Assembly: GCF_043757465.1 (NCBI RefSeq)
Contig: NZ_JAYVPL010000147.1
Coordinates: 1-64,000 of the forward strand
From: Armatimonas sp043757465
Lineage (GTDB): Bacteria > Armatimonadota > Armatimonadia > Armatimonadales > Armatimonadaceae
DNA length: 64,000 nucleotides
Direction of reading: 5' to 3'
The position numbers and the translations under genes are program-made. The stretch's first letter is position 1. Every line of letters starts with the position of its first letter. Below, piece after piece: positions 1 to 8,483 of the stretch. Below the pieces are notes generated by a model, which searched no databases, had not been told where the DNA came from, and saw only the letters and a list, made by a program, of their open reading frames with translations.

Positions 1-31
1 CCTCGCGGCTGCCGGGCGCTGACCAGGAGAA

Positions 32-65
32 CGCGACGAGCCGGCGGGATCGCCGGCTCGTCGCG
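32..65 (-). terminator. Hairpin downstream of the thioredoxin gene
   Basis: A perfect 15-bp inverted repeat with a 4-base loop (32-46 pairing with 51-65) lies 22 bases past the stop of the minus-strand thioredoxin gene. The stem is very GC-rich. There is only a short T stretch after it on the minus strand, so a classic intrinsic terminator is likely but not certain. Confidence 0.55.
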
Positions 66-86
66 AGGGAGCGGGGAGAAACGTTT

Positions 87-548
87 TTAGGCGGTGAGGC
101 CGAGCGTGCGCTCGATCGCGCCCTTGGGCTGGGCGCCGACGACCGAGACGGAAGGCTCGCCGTCGCGGAAGAGGATCATCGTGGGGATCGACGCGATTCC
201 GAAGCGGGCGGCGAGCTCGCGCTCCTCGTCGATGTTGACCTTGACGAGCTTCAGCGCGCCGGCCTGCTCCTCGACGATCCGGTCGAGCACGGGGGCGACG
301 GCGTGGCACGGGCCACACCACTCGGCCCAGAAATCTACGAGAACCGGCAGTGAGCTTGTGGCGATCACGGCATTGAAGACAGCGGTGCTGGGAATCTCCA
401 CGGGAGCATTGACCAGTGGCAAGTTCGCCTCGCACTTGCCGCATGTCCCTGCGGCGGCGAGACGCTCATAGGGAATGCGGTTTTTCTGGCCGCAGGCGGG
501 GCACGGGGAGATGATGCCTTTGAGATCGGCGGTGAAGATGCTACTCAT
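87..548 (-). CDS. Thioredoxin with N-terminal zinc ribbon (TrxC/thioredoxin-2 type)
   Basis: This 153-residue cytoplasmic protein should reduce disulfides in other proteins. Residues 14-41 hold two CxxC pairs (CPAC and CGKC) forming a zinc ribbon, as in thioredoxin 2. The thioredoxin fold follows, with the WCGPC active site near residue 80 and the conserved cis-proline in SIPT. Length matches TrxC (about 140 residues). A TATCAT hexamer lies 6 bases upstream of the ATG, so the message is probably leaderless. The gene stands alone, with a hairpin behind it. Confidence 0.93.
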   Translation of the reverse strand: MSSIFTADLKGIISPCPACGQKNRIPYERLAAAGTCGKCEANLPLVNAPVEIPSTAVFNAVIATSSLPVLVDFWAEWCGPCHAVAPVLDRIVEEQAGALKLVKVNIDEERELAARFGIASIPTMILFRDGEPSVSVVGAQPKGAIERTLGLTA

Positions 549-554
549 GCCTTC

Positions 555-560
555 ATGATA
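555..560 (-). promoter_or_regulatory. -10 element of the thioredoxin gene, leaderless type
   Basis: TATCAT on the minus strand ends 6 bases before the ATG at 548. Transcription would start at or next to the A of the start codon. Confidence 0.5.
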
Positions 561-584
561 CCTCCGTTCCCAAAGCGCGAAAAA

Positions 585-1016
585 TCAGGTAAAACCGCAG
601 CGGTACCAGTGATCTCCCAGTGGAGTAATTCCCGAGAGGATACCAAAACCCGAGAGCGCCCAGCCCAGCCCGGTAGTCGCGTACTCCGTCTTCCCATTCT
701 TCGCAAAAATCTCAGCAGTGAGCTTATCCTGCGGATCGTAGACATAGGCCACCCCGTTGTCCAGCCCCATCCGAAAGCGGACAAAAGACGCCCGGATATG
801 ACCCGCTTGGTCGCGGCTGAGCCGGAAGTTTGGCGAAACAAGACGAACATCAAAAGCGCCGTCGGTTCGCATATTACGGGCATGAGGAAAGGTTAAGCGC
901 TCTAAGCCAAGAAGAAACTCCCAGAACACCCAAATTCCCACAGACCCGAGGCCCCAGAGCAAGCTCCCGATAGCAAGCCACGCCGCCTGCCGTTTTTGGC
1001 GTTTCTTCTCGTCCAT
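585..1016 (-). CDS. Small membrane-anchored protein of unknown function
   Basis: A 143-residue protein with a positively charged N-terminus (MDEKKRQKRQ) followed by one hydrophobic helix at about residues 12-37, so it is probably inserted with most of the chain outside or inside as one soluble domain. I recognise no family. The rest contains a beta-rich stretch with a FRMGLDNGVAYVYD segment and a second weak hydrophobic region near the end. The start is supported by TAAAGT 7 bases upstream. It is divergent from the aminotransferase gene, only 37 bases away. Confidence 0.7.
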   Translation of the reverse strand: MDEKKRQKRQAAWLAIGSLLWGLGSVGIWVFWEFLLGLERLTFPHARNMRTDGAFDVRLVSPNFRLSRDQAGHIRASFVRFRMGLDNGVAYVYDPQDKLTAEIFAKNGKTEYATTGLGWALSGFGILSGITPLGDHWYRCGFT

Positions 1017-1023
1017 GCCTTCG

Positions 1024-1048
1024 ACTTTACCAAAACTTCAGGTACGCT
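1024..1048. promoter_or_regulatory. Compact divergent promoter pair
   Basis: In the 37-base gap between the divergent starts at 1016 (minus) and 1054 (plus), TAAAGT on the minus strand (1024-1029) lies 7 bases before its ATG and TACGCT on the plus strand (1043-1048) lies 5 bases before the other ATG. Both would give leaderless messages. Confidence 0.5.
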
Positions 1049-1053
1049 GTGGC

Positions 1054-2235
1054 ATGAGCTTTCCGATTGACGCGATCCGGGCACAGTTCCCGGCACTGGC
1101 AAACAACCCCGACCTGATCTTCTTCGACAATCCCGGCGGGACGCAGGTACCGCAGCGGGTGATTGATGCCGTGAGCCACTACTGGGCCACAAGCTGTGCC
1201 AATATCGGCGGGGCGTTTGCCACCAGCCAGCGCACGGACGCGACCATTGCGGCGGCGCGGGCGGCGATGGCGCGGCTTCTTGGGACAAGCGATCCGTATG
1301 AGATTGTCTTTGGGGCAAGCATGACGGCGCTCACGTTTCATCTCGCCCGCTCGTTTGGCGAGACGCTGAGGCCCGGCGATGAGATTATTGTCACCAACCT
1401 AGACCACGATGCCAATGTCGCGCCGTGGCTGGACTTGCAGTCAGTGGGAGCCGTGATTCGCCGCGTGCCGTTTGATCCCGCGACGGGATTGTTAGATTTC
1501 GGGGCACTGGAGGCCGCGCTTCAGCCCGGTAAGACGCGCTTGCTGGCGATCACGGCGGCCTCGAATGCGCTGGGCACGACGCCCAATGTGAAAGCGGCGA
1601 CGGCGCTGGCGCACGCTGTCGGAGCGCTGGTCTACGTGGACGCGGTGCAGGCGGTGCCGCATCTTCCCACCGATGTGCGTGCGTTGGACTGCGACTTTCT
1701 GGCGTGCTCGGCCTACAAGTTCTTCGGACCGCATATCGGGGTGCTCTACGGCAAACGCACGCATTTAGAGCGCCTGACGCCGTACAAAGTCCGGCCCGCC
1801 AAAAATACGATCCCGCACTGCTGGGAACAAGGTACCCTCAACCACGAGTGCTTGGCGGGCGTTGCGGCGGCCGTGGAGTACATCGAGAGCATTGGGATGG
1901 ACGCGATGGCGCACTACGAAGCCGAGCTCGGGGCGCACTTGCTGGACGGGCTCGCACAGATCCCCAATCTTACGGTCTATGGGCCAGGTAAGAGCGGACG
2001 GGTTCCGACTGTCGCGTTTACGATTGCGGGCTACACGCCACGTGCGGTAAGTGAGATCCTCGGAGCTGCGGGAATCTGCTCATGGAGCGGTAACTACTAC
2101 GCCGTCGGCGTGATGGAGGCGCTGGGTTTGGCCGATGGAGCGGTGCGGGTGGGGCTGGCGCACTACAACACCACTCAGGAGATAGACCGCTTATTGGACG
2201 TGCTCCACTCGCTGGAATGCCCCCCACCAAAGTGA
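1054..2235 (+). CDS. Class V aminotransferase, cysteine desulfurase-like (VC1184-type)
   Basis: A 393-residue PLP enzyme of the NifS/SufS superfamily. The N-terminal FFDNPGGTQVPQ segment and the internal lysine in SAYKFFGPHIGVLYGK (Schiff-base lysine) are clear. The set of motifs fits the VC1184-like subgroup, whose substrate is not firmly known, so cysteine desulfurase activity is only possible. I chose the ATG at 1054 rather than the upstream in-frame ATG at 1015 because the family begins at FPIDAIRAQFP and a TACGCT -10 hexamer would otherwise lie inside the gene. The next gene starts 11 bases after its stop. Confidence 0.88.
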   Translation: MSFPIDAIRAQFPALANNPDLIFFDNPGGTQVPQRVIDAVSHYWATSCANIGGAFATSQRTDATIAAARAAMARLLGTSDPYEIVFGASMTALTFHLARSFGETLRPGDEIIVTNLDHDANVAPWLDLQSVGAVIRRVPFDPATGLLDFGALEAALQPGKTRLLAITAASNALGTTPNVKAATALAHAVGALVYVDAVQAVPHLPTDVRALDCDFLACSAYKFFGPHIGVLYGKRTHLERLTPYKVRPAKNTIPHCWEQGTLNHECLAGVAAAVEYIESIGMDAMAHYEAELGAHLLDGLAQIPNLTVYGPGKSGRVPTVAFTIAGYTPRAVSEILGAAGICSWSGNYYAVGVMEALGLADGAVRVGLAHYNTTQEIDRLLDVLHSLECPPPK

Positions 2236-2241
2236 TACCAT
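2236..2241 (+). promoter_or_regulatory. -10 element, leaderless type
   Basis: TACCAT, preceded by TGA as in an extended -10, overlaps the end of the aminotransferase stop region and lies 5 bases before the ATG at 2247. Confidence 0.4.
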
Positions 2242-2246
2242 CGCAC

Positions 2247-2708
2247 ATGAAAGCACAACAAACACGCTCGTTTACCGTGACCGAAACCATCCCTGTCGCC
2301 GGAGAAGGTTTCGTCCGCCTGCTTGCCCGTGCGCCCGGCTGCGACTGGAGCCGTCGTGGTGCGGAGTCCGCTGTTGCAGACATCACCGTGGACGGCGTTC
2401 CGCGCAACTATCTCTATCTGGACTTTAAGACGACTCTCGCTCCGGGCAGCTTGCTCGCGGTGCAAGCCACCCTACGCGATGGCCGGACAGCCGTCTCAGA
2501 TCACAACAATCCTACTCTGACGGTCTTTCGCAGCGGCTGGAACCGCACCGCCATCCCTCTGCCGCCGGGCACGACGCCCGCACAGCTTGCGAGTGTGCGC
2601 TTCCTGCGCCGCGATAAAACCCCGGCAAAGCATGCCATTGAAAGTGTCACCACCTTCGTTCTGGACGCCAAGTACCAGCCCATCCCCATCAATCTACGGC
2701 TGCTTTGA
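2247..2708 (+). CDS. Hypothetical beta-rich protein
   Basis: A 153-residue protein with no signal peptide, membrane segment or family I recognise. It looks like a single all-beta domain (alternating hydrophobic strands such as NYLYLDFKTTL and SLLAVQATL). The ATG at 2247 is preferred over 2217 because a -10-like TACCAT sits 5 bases before it. Its last 20 bases overlap the end of the convergent heptose adenylyltransferase gene. Function cannot be inferred. Confidence 0.65.
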   Translation: MKAQQTRSFTVTETIPVAGEGFVRLLARAPGCDWSRRGAESAVADITVDGVPRNYLYLDFKTTLAPGSLLAVQATLRDGRTAVSDHNNPTLTVFRSGWNRTAIPLPPGTTPAQLASVRFLRRDKTPAKHAIESVTTFVLDAKYQPIPINLRLL

Positions 2709-3195
2709 CGGGTGCGATGAGGTTTGGGATAGGTTGGCCCGCAAGCTTCTTTATCACATTCGTTGTGGAGCGCCCAGGGACGAGCGGCAAAATCACGACC
2801 TCGCCGCCCAGTGCACGCACGAGCGGGGTCTCGGGGAGCACGTCTGGGGAGGCGTAGTCACCACCTTTGCAGTGGATACTGGGCTTGAGGATGCGCAGAA
2901 GCTCAATAGGAGTGTCTTCCTCAAACACGCAGACGGCATCCACGCACTTGAGGCCCAGCAGCAGCTCCGCACGCTCGTCTTCGGGGTTGATCGGGCGCTC
3001 GGGGCCTTTGTTTAAGCGCCGCACGCTTGCATCCGCATTGACGCCCACAAACAGCGCATCGCCCAGAGCACGCGCCTGCTGTAAGTACCTCAAATGCCCG
3101 ACATGTAAGAGATCAAAAACGCCGTTGGTAAAGACAACTCTCTTGCCCTCGGACTTCAGCCGCGCCGCTTGGGCGACAAACGCTTCGCGTGTCAT
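2689..3195 (-). CDS. rfaE2: D-glycero-beta-D-manno-heptose 1-phosphate adenylyltransferase
   Basis: This 168-residue cytidylyltransferase-fold enzyme activates heptose-1-phosphate to ADP-heptose for lipopolysaccharide inner core. The nucleotide-binding GVFDLLHVGHLRYL motif (HxGH) and the ISSTT-like signature here reading GRSTTNVIKKL are both present. In many bacteria this domain is fused to the heptose-7-phosphate kinase as HldE; here it is separate, and the kinase is at about 43.2-44.2 kb. It is the last gene of a minus-strand run behind two heptosyltransferases, 3 bases after the previous stop. Confidence 0.92.
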   Translation of the reverse strand: MTREAFVAQAARLKSEGKRVVFTNGVFDLLHVGHLRYLQQARALGDALFVGVNADASVRRLNKGPERPINPEDERAELLLGLKCVDAVCVFEEDTPIELLRILKPSIHCKGGDYASPDVLPETPLVRALGGEVVILPLVPGRSTTNVIKKLAGQPIPNLIAPVKAAVD

Positions 3196-3198
3196 TGT

Positions 3199-4170
3199 CT
3201 ACTTCCCTCGTCTTTCTATGGCGTCTAGTACCCACTCCACCGGCATCTGCGTCATGCAAGCAATATCGCCACGCCTGCACGAGCGCGCCTGACACGGCAC
3301 GCAGCTTAGCGCGCGGTTGATCACGACCAGATCGCCAGGTCGAGTCGGGCCGGTGCGGTTAGGGTCAGCCGCGCCCGAGAGGCAGACAATCGGGGCCTTT
3401 ACCGCCGAGGCGATGTGCAGCGGCCCGGTGTCGCCCGTCACCACACACGCCGCTCGTTCGAGAAGTGCGCCCAGCTCTTTGACCGTGAGCTTGCCCGCCA
3501 GATTCTCAACAGGCGCTTTGCTCTGCCCCGCGATCTCCTGCGCGAGCGCAACATCGCCCGGCCCGCCGAGCAAGAGCACCCGCCGCCCTGAAGCATCTAG
3601 GCTCTCAATCAGAGTCGCGAATCGCTCCGGTGGCCAGCGGTTGATATCGCGGGTGCCCGCCGGGTTGATCGCAATATAGGGCACGGTCAGATCTAGCTTT
3701 GCAGCAAGCGAGTGCCGGGCCGATTCGGGCACGAAAAAATCTAACTGACGATCCGTGACGGTAACTCCCAAGGGGACAACTTCCTTCGCGAAGTCATCTA
3801 TGGCGTGACGAACGCGCCCGGTATCGGCTTGCTTACGGCGGTCTTTTTTAAAGACAATTGTCTGTTTGGGGTGCGCCAGCGCCGCCAGCGCAAGTGTCTT
3901 GACACTGGGCTGAAAATTCAGAAACAAGTCATAGCGCCCCTCGGCACGAAGCGTTTTAAGAAAGCCGGGAAGCCCCGCCCCCCAGTGTTTCTTACGATCA
4001 AAGGCCAGAGTGCGTGCGGCGTAGGGCAGCCCGGCGACGGCGGCTTCCATCCCTGGCCCCACCACAAAGTCAATCTGGTCGGTTTTATAGTGGGCCGCCA
4101 GCGCCCGAAGCGTCGGAGTGGCCAGCAGAATATCGCCCATGCCTCCTAACCGAACCACACAGATCCTCAT
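3199..4170 (-). CDS. Glycosyltransferase family 9 (heptosyltransferase)
   Basis: A 323-residue GT9 enzyme, expected to move heptose from ADP-heptose onto the lipopolysaccharide core at the inner face of the cytoplasmic membrane. The N-terminal RLGGMGDILLATPTL loop and the C-terminal TGDTGPLHIASAVKAPIVCL motif are diagnostic. Near the C-terminus is a cysteine cluster (CVPCQARSCRRGDIAC), which some GT9 proteins have. Its ATG overlaps the upstream GT9 stop by 4 bases (ATGA), so the two are translationally coupled. Confidence 0.9.
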   Translation of the reverse strand: MRICVVRLGGMGDILLATPTLRALAAHYKTDQIDFVVGPGMEAAVAGLPYAARTLAFDRKKHWGAGLPGFLKTLRAEGRYDLFLNFQPSVKTLALAALAHPKQTIVFKKDRRKQADTGRVRHAIDDFAKEVVPLGVTVTDRQLDFFVPESARHSLAAKLDLTVPYIAINPAGTRDINRWPPERFATLIESLDASGRRVLLLGGPGDVALAQEIAGQSKAPVENLAGKLTVKELGALLERAACVVTGDTGPLHIASAVKAPIVCLSGAADPNRTGPTRPGDLVVINRALSCVPCQARSCRRGDIACMTQMPVEWVLDAIERRGK

Positions 4171-5171
4171 GAAAGTAGCCTCAGGGTGGCATCTCGCACC
4201 GCCTCAACGGAGATCCGGGCAAGCGCATCGGGAATCGTGCCGTGACGCGGACGGCGGCTCTCGGGCGGGGCTTCTTTCTCGACGGCATCCAAAATAACCA
4301 CAGGAGCAGGCCCCCAGCCGGGGCCGGTGCGGGCGGGGTCAGTGACACCGTAGAGACCAATCACCGGAGTGCCCACGGCGACAGCCAGATGTAGCGGCCC
4401 GGTGTCGGCACCGATCACCACCGCGCACCGAGCGAGCGCCTCGGCCAGCTCCGGGAGCGTGGTCTTTCCCGCTAAATTGAGGCAGCCCCCACAAGTGAGC
4501 GCCACCTGTGCCGCCGCCTCAGCCTCGGCTCCTGCTCCCCCGAGAAGAACAGGCACCAGCCCACGCGTCTCAAGCTCTGCCACAAGTGCTTTCCAGTGCG
4601 CCAGTGGCCAAGTCTTATCCGGTGTGCTCGCTCCAATAATGCACCCGACCCACGTTTTCTCGTGCGGCGCATCGCCCACCAGGTAGTGCTGCACGCGCGG
4701 CACAAGCCGAGCAATGCCTAGCACGTCGCAGAACCCAAAGAGTTTCTCCACTTGGTGCGCTCGGTGCGTGCTTGCGATACTGGCCTCGGTGAGAAAGAGC
4801 TTGTTTGCCTCGCGGTTCTTATCCAGCCCAATCCGGCGGGGTGCGCCACTGAGAAATGTCAGCAAGCCCGAGACAAACAACCCCTGCGGATCGAGCGCCG
4901 TGTCAAAGTGCTCCGCTCGGAGCTGCTTTCCAAACGCCAGTGTCGCCGAGAGGCTCTTCTCTTCCAGCACATGCACTGCACTAAGATGGGGATTGTTGAC
5001 CACCAGCGGCGCAAAAGCTTTTCGGACCACCCACGCCAGATGTACCTCCGGGCCCAGCCCCAGCCGCAGTGCCTCGATCAGCGGCAGCGTGTGCACCACA
5101 TCGCCCAGCGACGAGAGCTTGACGATTAAGAGGCGCGACGGAGGAGAAGAAGAAGACGGAGACAAAGGCAT
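4167..5171 (-). CDS. Glycosyltransferase family 9 (WaaC-like heptosyltransferase I)
   Basis: A 334-residue GT9 protein. LLIVKLSSLGDVVHTLPL near the N-terminus and GADTGPLHLAVAVGTPVIGLYG near the C-terminus match heptosyltransferase I, which adds the first heptose to Kdo. A serine-rich stretch of about 12 residues precedes the family's usual start; it is kept because TAAAAT lies 6 bases before this ATG. First gene of the GT9-GT9-RfaE2 operon. Confidence 0.88.
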   Translation of the reverse strand: MPLSPSSSSPPSRLLIVKLSSLGDVVHTLPLIEALRLGLGPEVHLAWVVRKAFAPLVVNNPHLSAVHVLEEKSLSATLAFGKQLRAEHFDTALDPQGLFVSGLLTFLSGAPRRIGLDKNREANKLFLTEASIASTHRAHQVEKLFGFCDVLGIARLVPRVQHYLVGDAPHEKTWVGCIIGASTPDKTWPLAHWKALVAELETRGLVPVLLGGAGAEAEAAAQVALTCGGCLNLAGKTTLPELAEALARCAVVIGADTGPLHLAVAVGTPVIGLYGVTDPARTGPGWGPAPVVILDAVEKEAPPESRRPRHGTIPDALARISVEAVRDATLRLLS

Positions 5172-5177
5172 CGTCGT

Positions 5178-5183
5178 ATTTTA
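5178..5183 (-). promoter_or_regulatory. -10 element of the heptose operon, leaderless type
   Basis: TAAAAT on the minus strand, 6 bases before the ATG at 5171. The same string with nearly the same spacer (ACGAC plus one base) precedes the YbdK gene at 22014. Confidence 0.55.
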
Positions 5184-5222
5184 CCCGTAACCGCCACGCT
5201 TCTCGCGACGTTAAGTAATTCT

Positions 5223-5480
5223 ATGGGAGATTTGAAAGATCCACGACTGATGTATCTCAAGGCGGCGCTGTTTCTTGTGGCCGGATGTGCCTCGGTGACC
5301 GGCATCTTGGTTGAGTTTCCGTCGGTGCGGGTAGCGGCGCTGCTGGGCATTGGGATCTGGTCGTTTTGCAGACTCTACTACTTTGCGTTCTACGTCATCG
5401 AGAAATACATAGACCCGATCTATAAATTTGCGGGGCTAGGCTCGTTTGTTGTCTATCTGTTCCGTAAAAAATTGCGGTAA
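5223..5480 (+). CDS. Small membrane protein of unknown function
   Basis: An 85-residue protein with a hydrophobic helix at about residues 12-30 and a second at about 36-55, ending in a basic LFRKKLR tail. No family recognised. Its stop codon overlaps the TAAACT hexamer that probably drives grpE. The start at 5223 is the only ATG that keeps the first helix. Confidence 0.68.
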   Translation: MGDLKDPRLMYLKAALFLVAGCASVTGILVEFPSVRVAALLGIGIWSFCRLYYFAFYVIEKYIDPIYKFAGLGSFVVYLFRKKLR

Positions 5481-5483
5481 ACT
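5478..5483 (+). promoter_or_regulatory. -10 element of grpE, leaderless GTG start
   Basis: TAAACT begins in the stop codon of the preceding gene and ends 6 bases before GTG 5490. Confidence 0.45.
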
Positions 5484-5489
5484 AGCACC

Positions 5490-6101
5490 GTGTTTTCCCG
5501 TTTTAAACGCGACAAAAATCTCAACGGAGACTCCATGACCGATGACAGTAACGCCCCCACGGAACCAGGGGCGGAGTTTGATGCCGATAGTGCGCCCTCT
5601 ACTGCCACCCAGGAGGGACTGACCACGGATGTGGCCTGGCTTCAAGGGCAAGTCGAGGGCCTGAGCGCCGAGCTCGAAGCGACTCGCGGTGATTTCCTGC
5701 GCGCTCGTGCGGACTTCTCAAATCTGAAGCGCCGCACCGAAGAGGAGCGAGAGAGCCTACGGAGCTACCTGATCGAGGAAACGATCCAGAAGCTTCTGCC
5801 TATTTTAGATAACTTCGAGCGGGCTCTGGTCGCAGCCTCCCAGACCAGCGACTACGAGAAGCTGGTGGTAGGTGTCAATGCCATCTACAAGCAGTTTGGT
5901 GAAGTCGTCGTCGGTGAGGGTGTCTTGGTGATCCCTGGGACACCAGGCACGCCGTTTGACCCGAACCTACACAATGCCGTTCTCCGCGACGAGGAGAGTG
6001 GTTATCCTGAAAATACGATCGTCGAGGAGCTCCAGCGCGGCTACATGCTGGGCAGTAAGGTGCTCCGTCCCACCCTTGTCAAAGTCGCTACGGGCGGCTA
6101 G
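5490..6101 (+). CDS. grpE: Nucleotide exchange factor GrpE
   Basis: A 203-residue cytoplasmic co-chaperone that releases ADP from DnaK. It has the long N-terminal coiled coil (about residues 45-95), the LLPILDNFERAL segment, and the C-terminal beta domain ending in GYMLGSKVLRPTLVKV, the family signature. Two starts are possible: GTG 5490, with a -10 hexamer 6 bases upstream, or ATG 5535, preceded by GGAG. I favour GTG 5490 but both give a complete domain. No dnaK or dnaJ is adjacent. The next gene begins 11 bases after its stop. Confidence 0.93.
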   Translation: MFSRFKRDKNLNGDSMTDDSNAPTEPGAEFDADSAPSTATQEGLTTDVAWLQGQVEGLSAELEATRGDFLRARADFSNLKRRTEEERESLRSYLIEETIQKLLPILDNFERALVAASQTSDYEKLVVGVNAIYKQFGEVVVGEGVLVIPGTPGTPFDPNLHNAVLRDEESGYPENTIVEELQRGYMLGSKVLRPTLVKVATGG

Positions 6102-6112
6102 GAGAATAGTTT

Positions 6113-6481
6113 ATGAGATTTGGTAACGTAGCAGCGATGCTTATTGTCCCTGCCCTGATTCTCTCGGTAGGCTGTAAAAAACCGAGTCCAGCGGGGACAT
6201 GGTCGGGAAGTATTAACAATATCCCTGCCACAATTGATATCAAAGACGGTGGACAGCTTGCTGTCACCGCCTCGGTGATGGGGCAGTCCGTCCAGCTAGC
6301 GGGTACCTGGAGTGCAGAGGCCGATCAGCTCAAGATGAACCTGACCTCCAGCACGCCTCCCATGGTTCTGAACATGCTCCCTGCAAACAGTCGCCAGTCC
6401 ACTAACACCTGGAAGCAAGACGGCGACTCGCTGACCTTGACGAGCGGAAGCACGACTCAGAACCTCACCCGCGTGAAGTAA
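6113..6481 (+). CDS. Small lipoprotein of unknown function
   Basis: A 122-residue protein with a signal peptide ending in a lipobox (LSVGC, lipidated Cys at residue 21). The mature part is a small beta-rich domain resembling a lipocalin-like or calycin fold of the kind often called a TIGR-type lipoprotein, with repeated GTWS motifs (residues about 27 and 64). Start preceded by AGGAG. Its last 17 bases overlap the end of the convergent S41 peptidase gene. Probably cotranscribed with grpE. Confidence 0.78.
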   Translation: MRFGNVAAMLIVPALILSVGCKKPSPAGTWSGSINNIPATIDIKDGGQLAVTASVMGQSVQLAGTWSAEADQLKMNLTSSTPPMVLNMLPANSRQSTNTWKQDGDSLTLTSGSTTQNLTRVK

Positions 6482-8471
6482 GCGCTTTTTGCACGGCTTC
6501 AAGAACTTCATCACGGCCTGCCTGGATACCTTTCCGGGTGGGTCGTACGAGTCTCTGGGGCTGAATGCCCACGCCCGCCACGCGCGTGCCGTCGGGGAAG
6601 CGGACATCCTGACCGGAGAAGCGCACCACAATACCATCGGTGAGGGCGATATTGGTCACATCCCCCACCGCGCCCGCCGTCGGGGAGCCTACGAGGAGCG
6701 CCCCGCAGGCGCGGAGAAAGAGTGCGGTGTGCTCCGCCTGGCTCTGGGTGCGCTCGTCGACGAGTGCCACCACTTTCCCTTGGTACTGCTTCTGCCCCAT
6801 GCGTGCCGGCAGGCGCTGGAAGAAAACCTCCTCCAGGTAGCGCCCCGCAAGCTCGCCCTCTTCGGGAGGGAGCGCGACGGGCCGGACAAACTTCGCGGCC
6901 ACAAGGTTCGGGCGCGGAGCCAGATACGGAGCCAGCTCCCACGCTGTCTCGTCCACATAGCCGCGCAGGTCGAAGATCAGGGCGGGGGCGCTGCCAAAGT
7001 GGTCAAAAAAGGGTGCGATCTCGTCACGGGTCAGCCGGTCCAGATCCGCGTAGACAGCCCCGCCCGTCAGAACACGCACCGTCTCCCCACGACGTTCCTT
7101 ACCGGTTGTCCTCAAGCGAGGCACCACGATACCCTGGCCCTCTTCCAGAGTCAGGTGCGCATTGCTGCCCTCGTCGCCTGCCAGAAGTCGGTTGTTCAGG
7201 TAGTTCTCCCGCGCCTGAGGCGTCCCTGCCGCGAGGTAACCCTCTAGCTGCTTGCGCCGCTGCAGAATGGGCAGACCGTCCACAGCCGTTACCACATCCC
7301 CTATTTTCGCCCCCCCTGCGGCGGCGGCGGGGTGCCGGATCGCCACAATCGTCGGCTTGCCCTCGATGGTTTGAAGCCGGACGGTCGCCGCCAGGTTTCC
7401 AAAAAGAAGACCATCGAGCGCGGTCAATGTCAGGGCGTGCCCATCACCCGTCAGGCGCAGGAGTCGTCGCACAGCCCGGTGAAAACCTGGCGCATCGGTG
7501 GCGGCCTGCACTTGCGCGAGAAACCCTGGCCAGGCCCGCTCCCACACTGGCTGTAGTTTCTCGCGACTCGGGTGCAGAAGCCAGAGTGCACTCCAGAGCC
7601 GAAGTGCTGCATGGAGCCGCGTTTTCGGCAAGGGTAGCACGCCTCCCCCCCCTCCGGCATTCGCTCGTTGGGTACCCTCTGGGTGGCTGCGAAGGGGGAT
7701 TTCGTTGAGCCAGGCGTGGGCTTCGGTGAGAGAATCGCGCGTGCGGATCATACGGGGGAGCTTAGTCGTCCCTACCCGAACCTGGGCAGCGAGACCGTTG
7801 GGAAGGGGGAGAGTGGCGGTGGGCACCCACTCTTGCGGCGTGCCGTCGCCTTCAAAAAAGAGGGCGGCGTCGCCAAGCTGCGCCAGTGCCAGCGCAAACG
7901 GAGGCAGCGGCGTATGGCGTGTGAGGAGAAAGGCCGTGCGTGGCCAGCGGCTCGCCGTTAGTTGCGCATCACGCCCCACCCACCCTGTCCGAAAGTCTCC
8001 TGTTGTACTCTCCACCTCGGGCACTTTCCCGTAGTGTGCCCGCTGGGTGAGAGTGGGCTTTGCGATCCCACTGGTCAGCGCGGCCAGGTGCTCCGCTGCT
8101 CTGCGTGAGACGGGCGCGGCGGCCCGTAGATCAAAGAGCGCACAGGGAGCACGCGCCGCATCGCGCAGGAACGCGACAAACCGCTCCTCCCCTTCAGGGG
8201 TGAGAAGCCAGGCCGTGTTTGGCAGTGTCAGAGTCGGCCAGCCCTCCTTGGTGGTCGCAGTATAGCCCGGTGTAGCAGCCCCGTCGGCACTCTGAGGTTC
8301 GACAATGCCTGTCGCCGGATCTCCCAATCCTGCCAGCCACGCACCGAGCGTTTCCCGGTTAGGCTGTCGTAGAGCATGGGGGAAGTGCTTCTCCGTGGCC
8401 TCCGACCACTCCGTTCCCGCCGTAGGATGAAAGTAGGTGATCGTAGCATAGAGCTTCACGAGTTCGAGCAT
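6465..8471 (-). CDS. S41-family peptidase (tail-specific protease-like)
   Basis: A 668-residue protein. The N-terminal segment LVKLYATITYFHPTAG is the start typical of a subgroup of S41 peptidases. A PDZ-like region (about 385-450, GDVVTAVDGLPI) and the C-terminal S41 core (about 490-640) follow; the serine in ERTQSQAEH is the likely nucleophile and SPTAGAVGDV is the conserved PTAG turn. No signal peptide is visible from this start, which is unusual for the family; TATACT lies 6 bases upstream, which supports the start. A linker near residues 260-275 contains DNA related to the dispersed GC-rich repeat. Confidence 0.82.
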   Translation of the reverse strand: MLELVKLYATITYFHPTAGTEWSEATEKHFPHALRQPNRETLGAWLAGLGDPATGIVEPQSADGAATPGYTATTKEGWPTLTLPNTAWLLTPEGEERFVAFLRDAARAPCALFDLRAAAPVSRRAAEHLAALTSGIAKPTLTQRAHYGKVPEVESTTGDFRTGWVGRDAQLTASRWPRTAFLLTRHTPLPPFALALAQLGDAALFFEGDGTPQEWVPTATLPLPNGLAAQVRVGTTKLPRMIRTRDSLTEAHAWLNEIPLRSHPEGTQRANAGGGGGVLPLPKTRLHAALRLWSALWLLHPSREKLQPVWERAWPGFLAQVQAATDAPGFHRAVRRLLRLTGDGHALTLTALDGLLFGNLAATVRLQTIEGKPTIVAIRHPAAAAGGAKIGDVVTAVDGLPILQRRKQLEGYLAAGTPQARENYLNNRLLAGDEGSNAHLTLEEGQGIVVPRLRTTGKERRGETVRVLTGGAVYADLDRLTRDEIAPFFDHFGSAPALIFDLRGYVDETAWELAPYLAPRPNLVAAKFVRPVALPPEEGELAGRYLEEVFFQRLPARMGQKQYQGKVVALVDERTQSQAEHTALFLRACGALLVGSPTAGAVGDVTNIALTDGIVVRFSGQDVRFPDGTRVAGVGIQPQRLVRPTRKGIQAGRDEVLEAVQKALTSRG
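7670..7686. repeat. Partial copy of the GC-rich dispersed repeat inside the S41 gene
   Basis: A 17-base string (GGGTACCCTCTGGGTGG) differs by one base from 47738-47754 in an intergenic repeat copy. It lies in frame in a glycine-rich linker of the peptidase. Confidence 0.45.
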
Positions 8472-8477
8472 ACAGCC

Positions 8478-8483
8478 AGTATA
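8478..8483 (-). promoter_or_regulatory. -10 element of the S41 peptidase gene, leaderless type
   Basis: TATACT on the minus strand, 6 bases before ATG 8471. Confidence 0.55.

Noticed and set aside
6722..7708. 328-residue plus-strand open frame rich in Pro, Arg and Ser
   Set aside because: Shadow of the S41 gene; typical out-of-frame composition.
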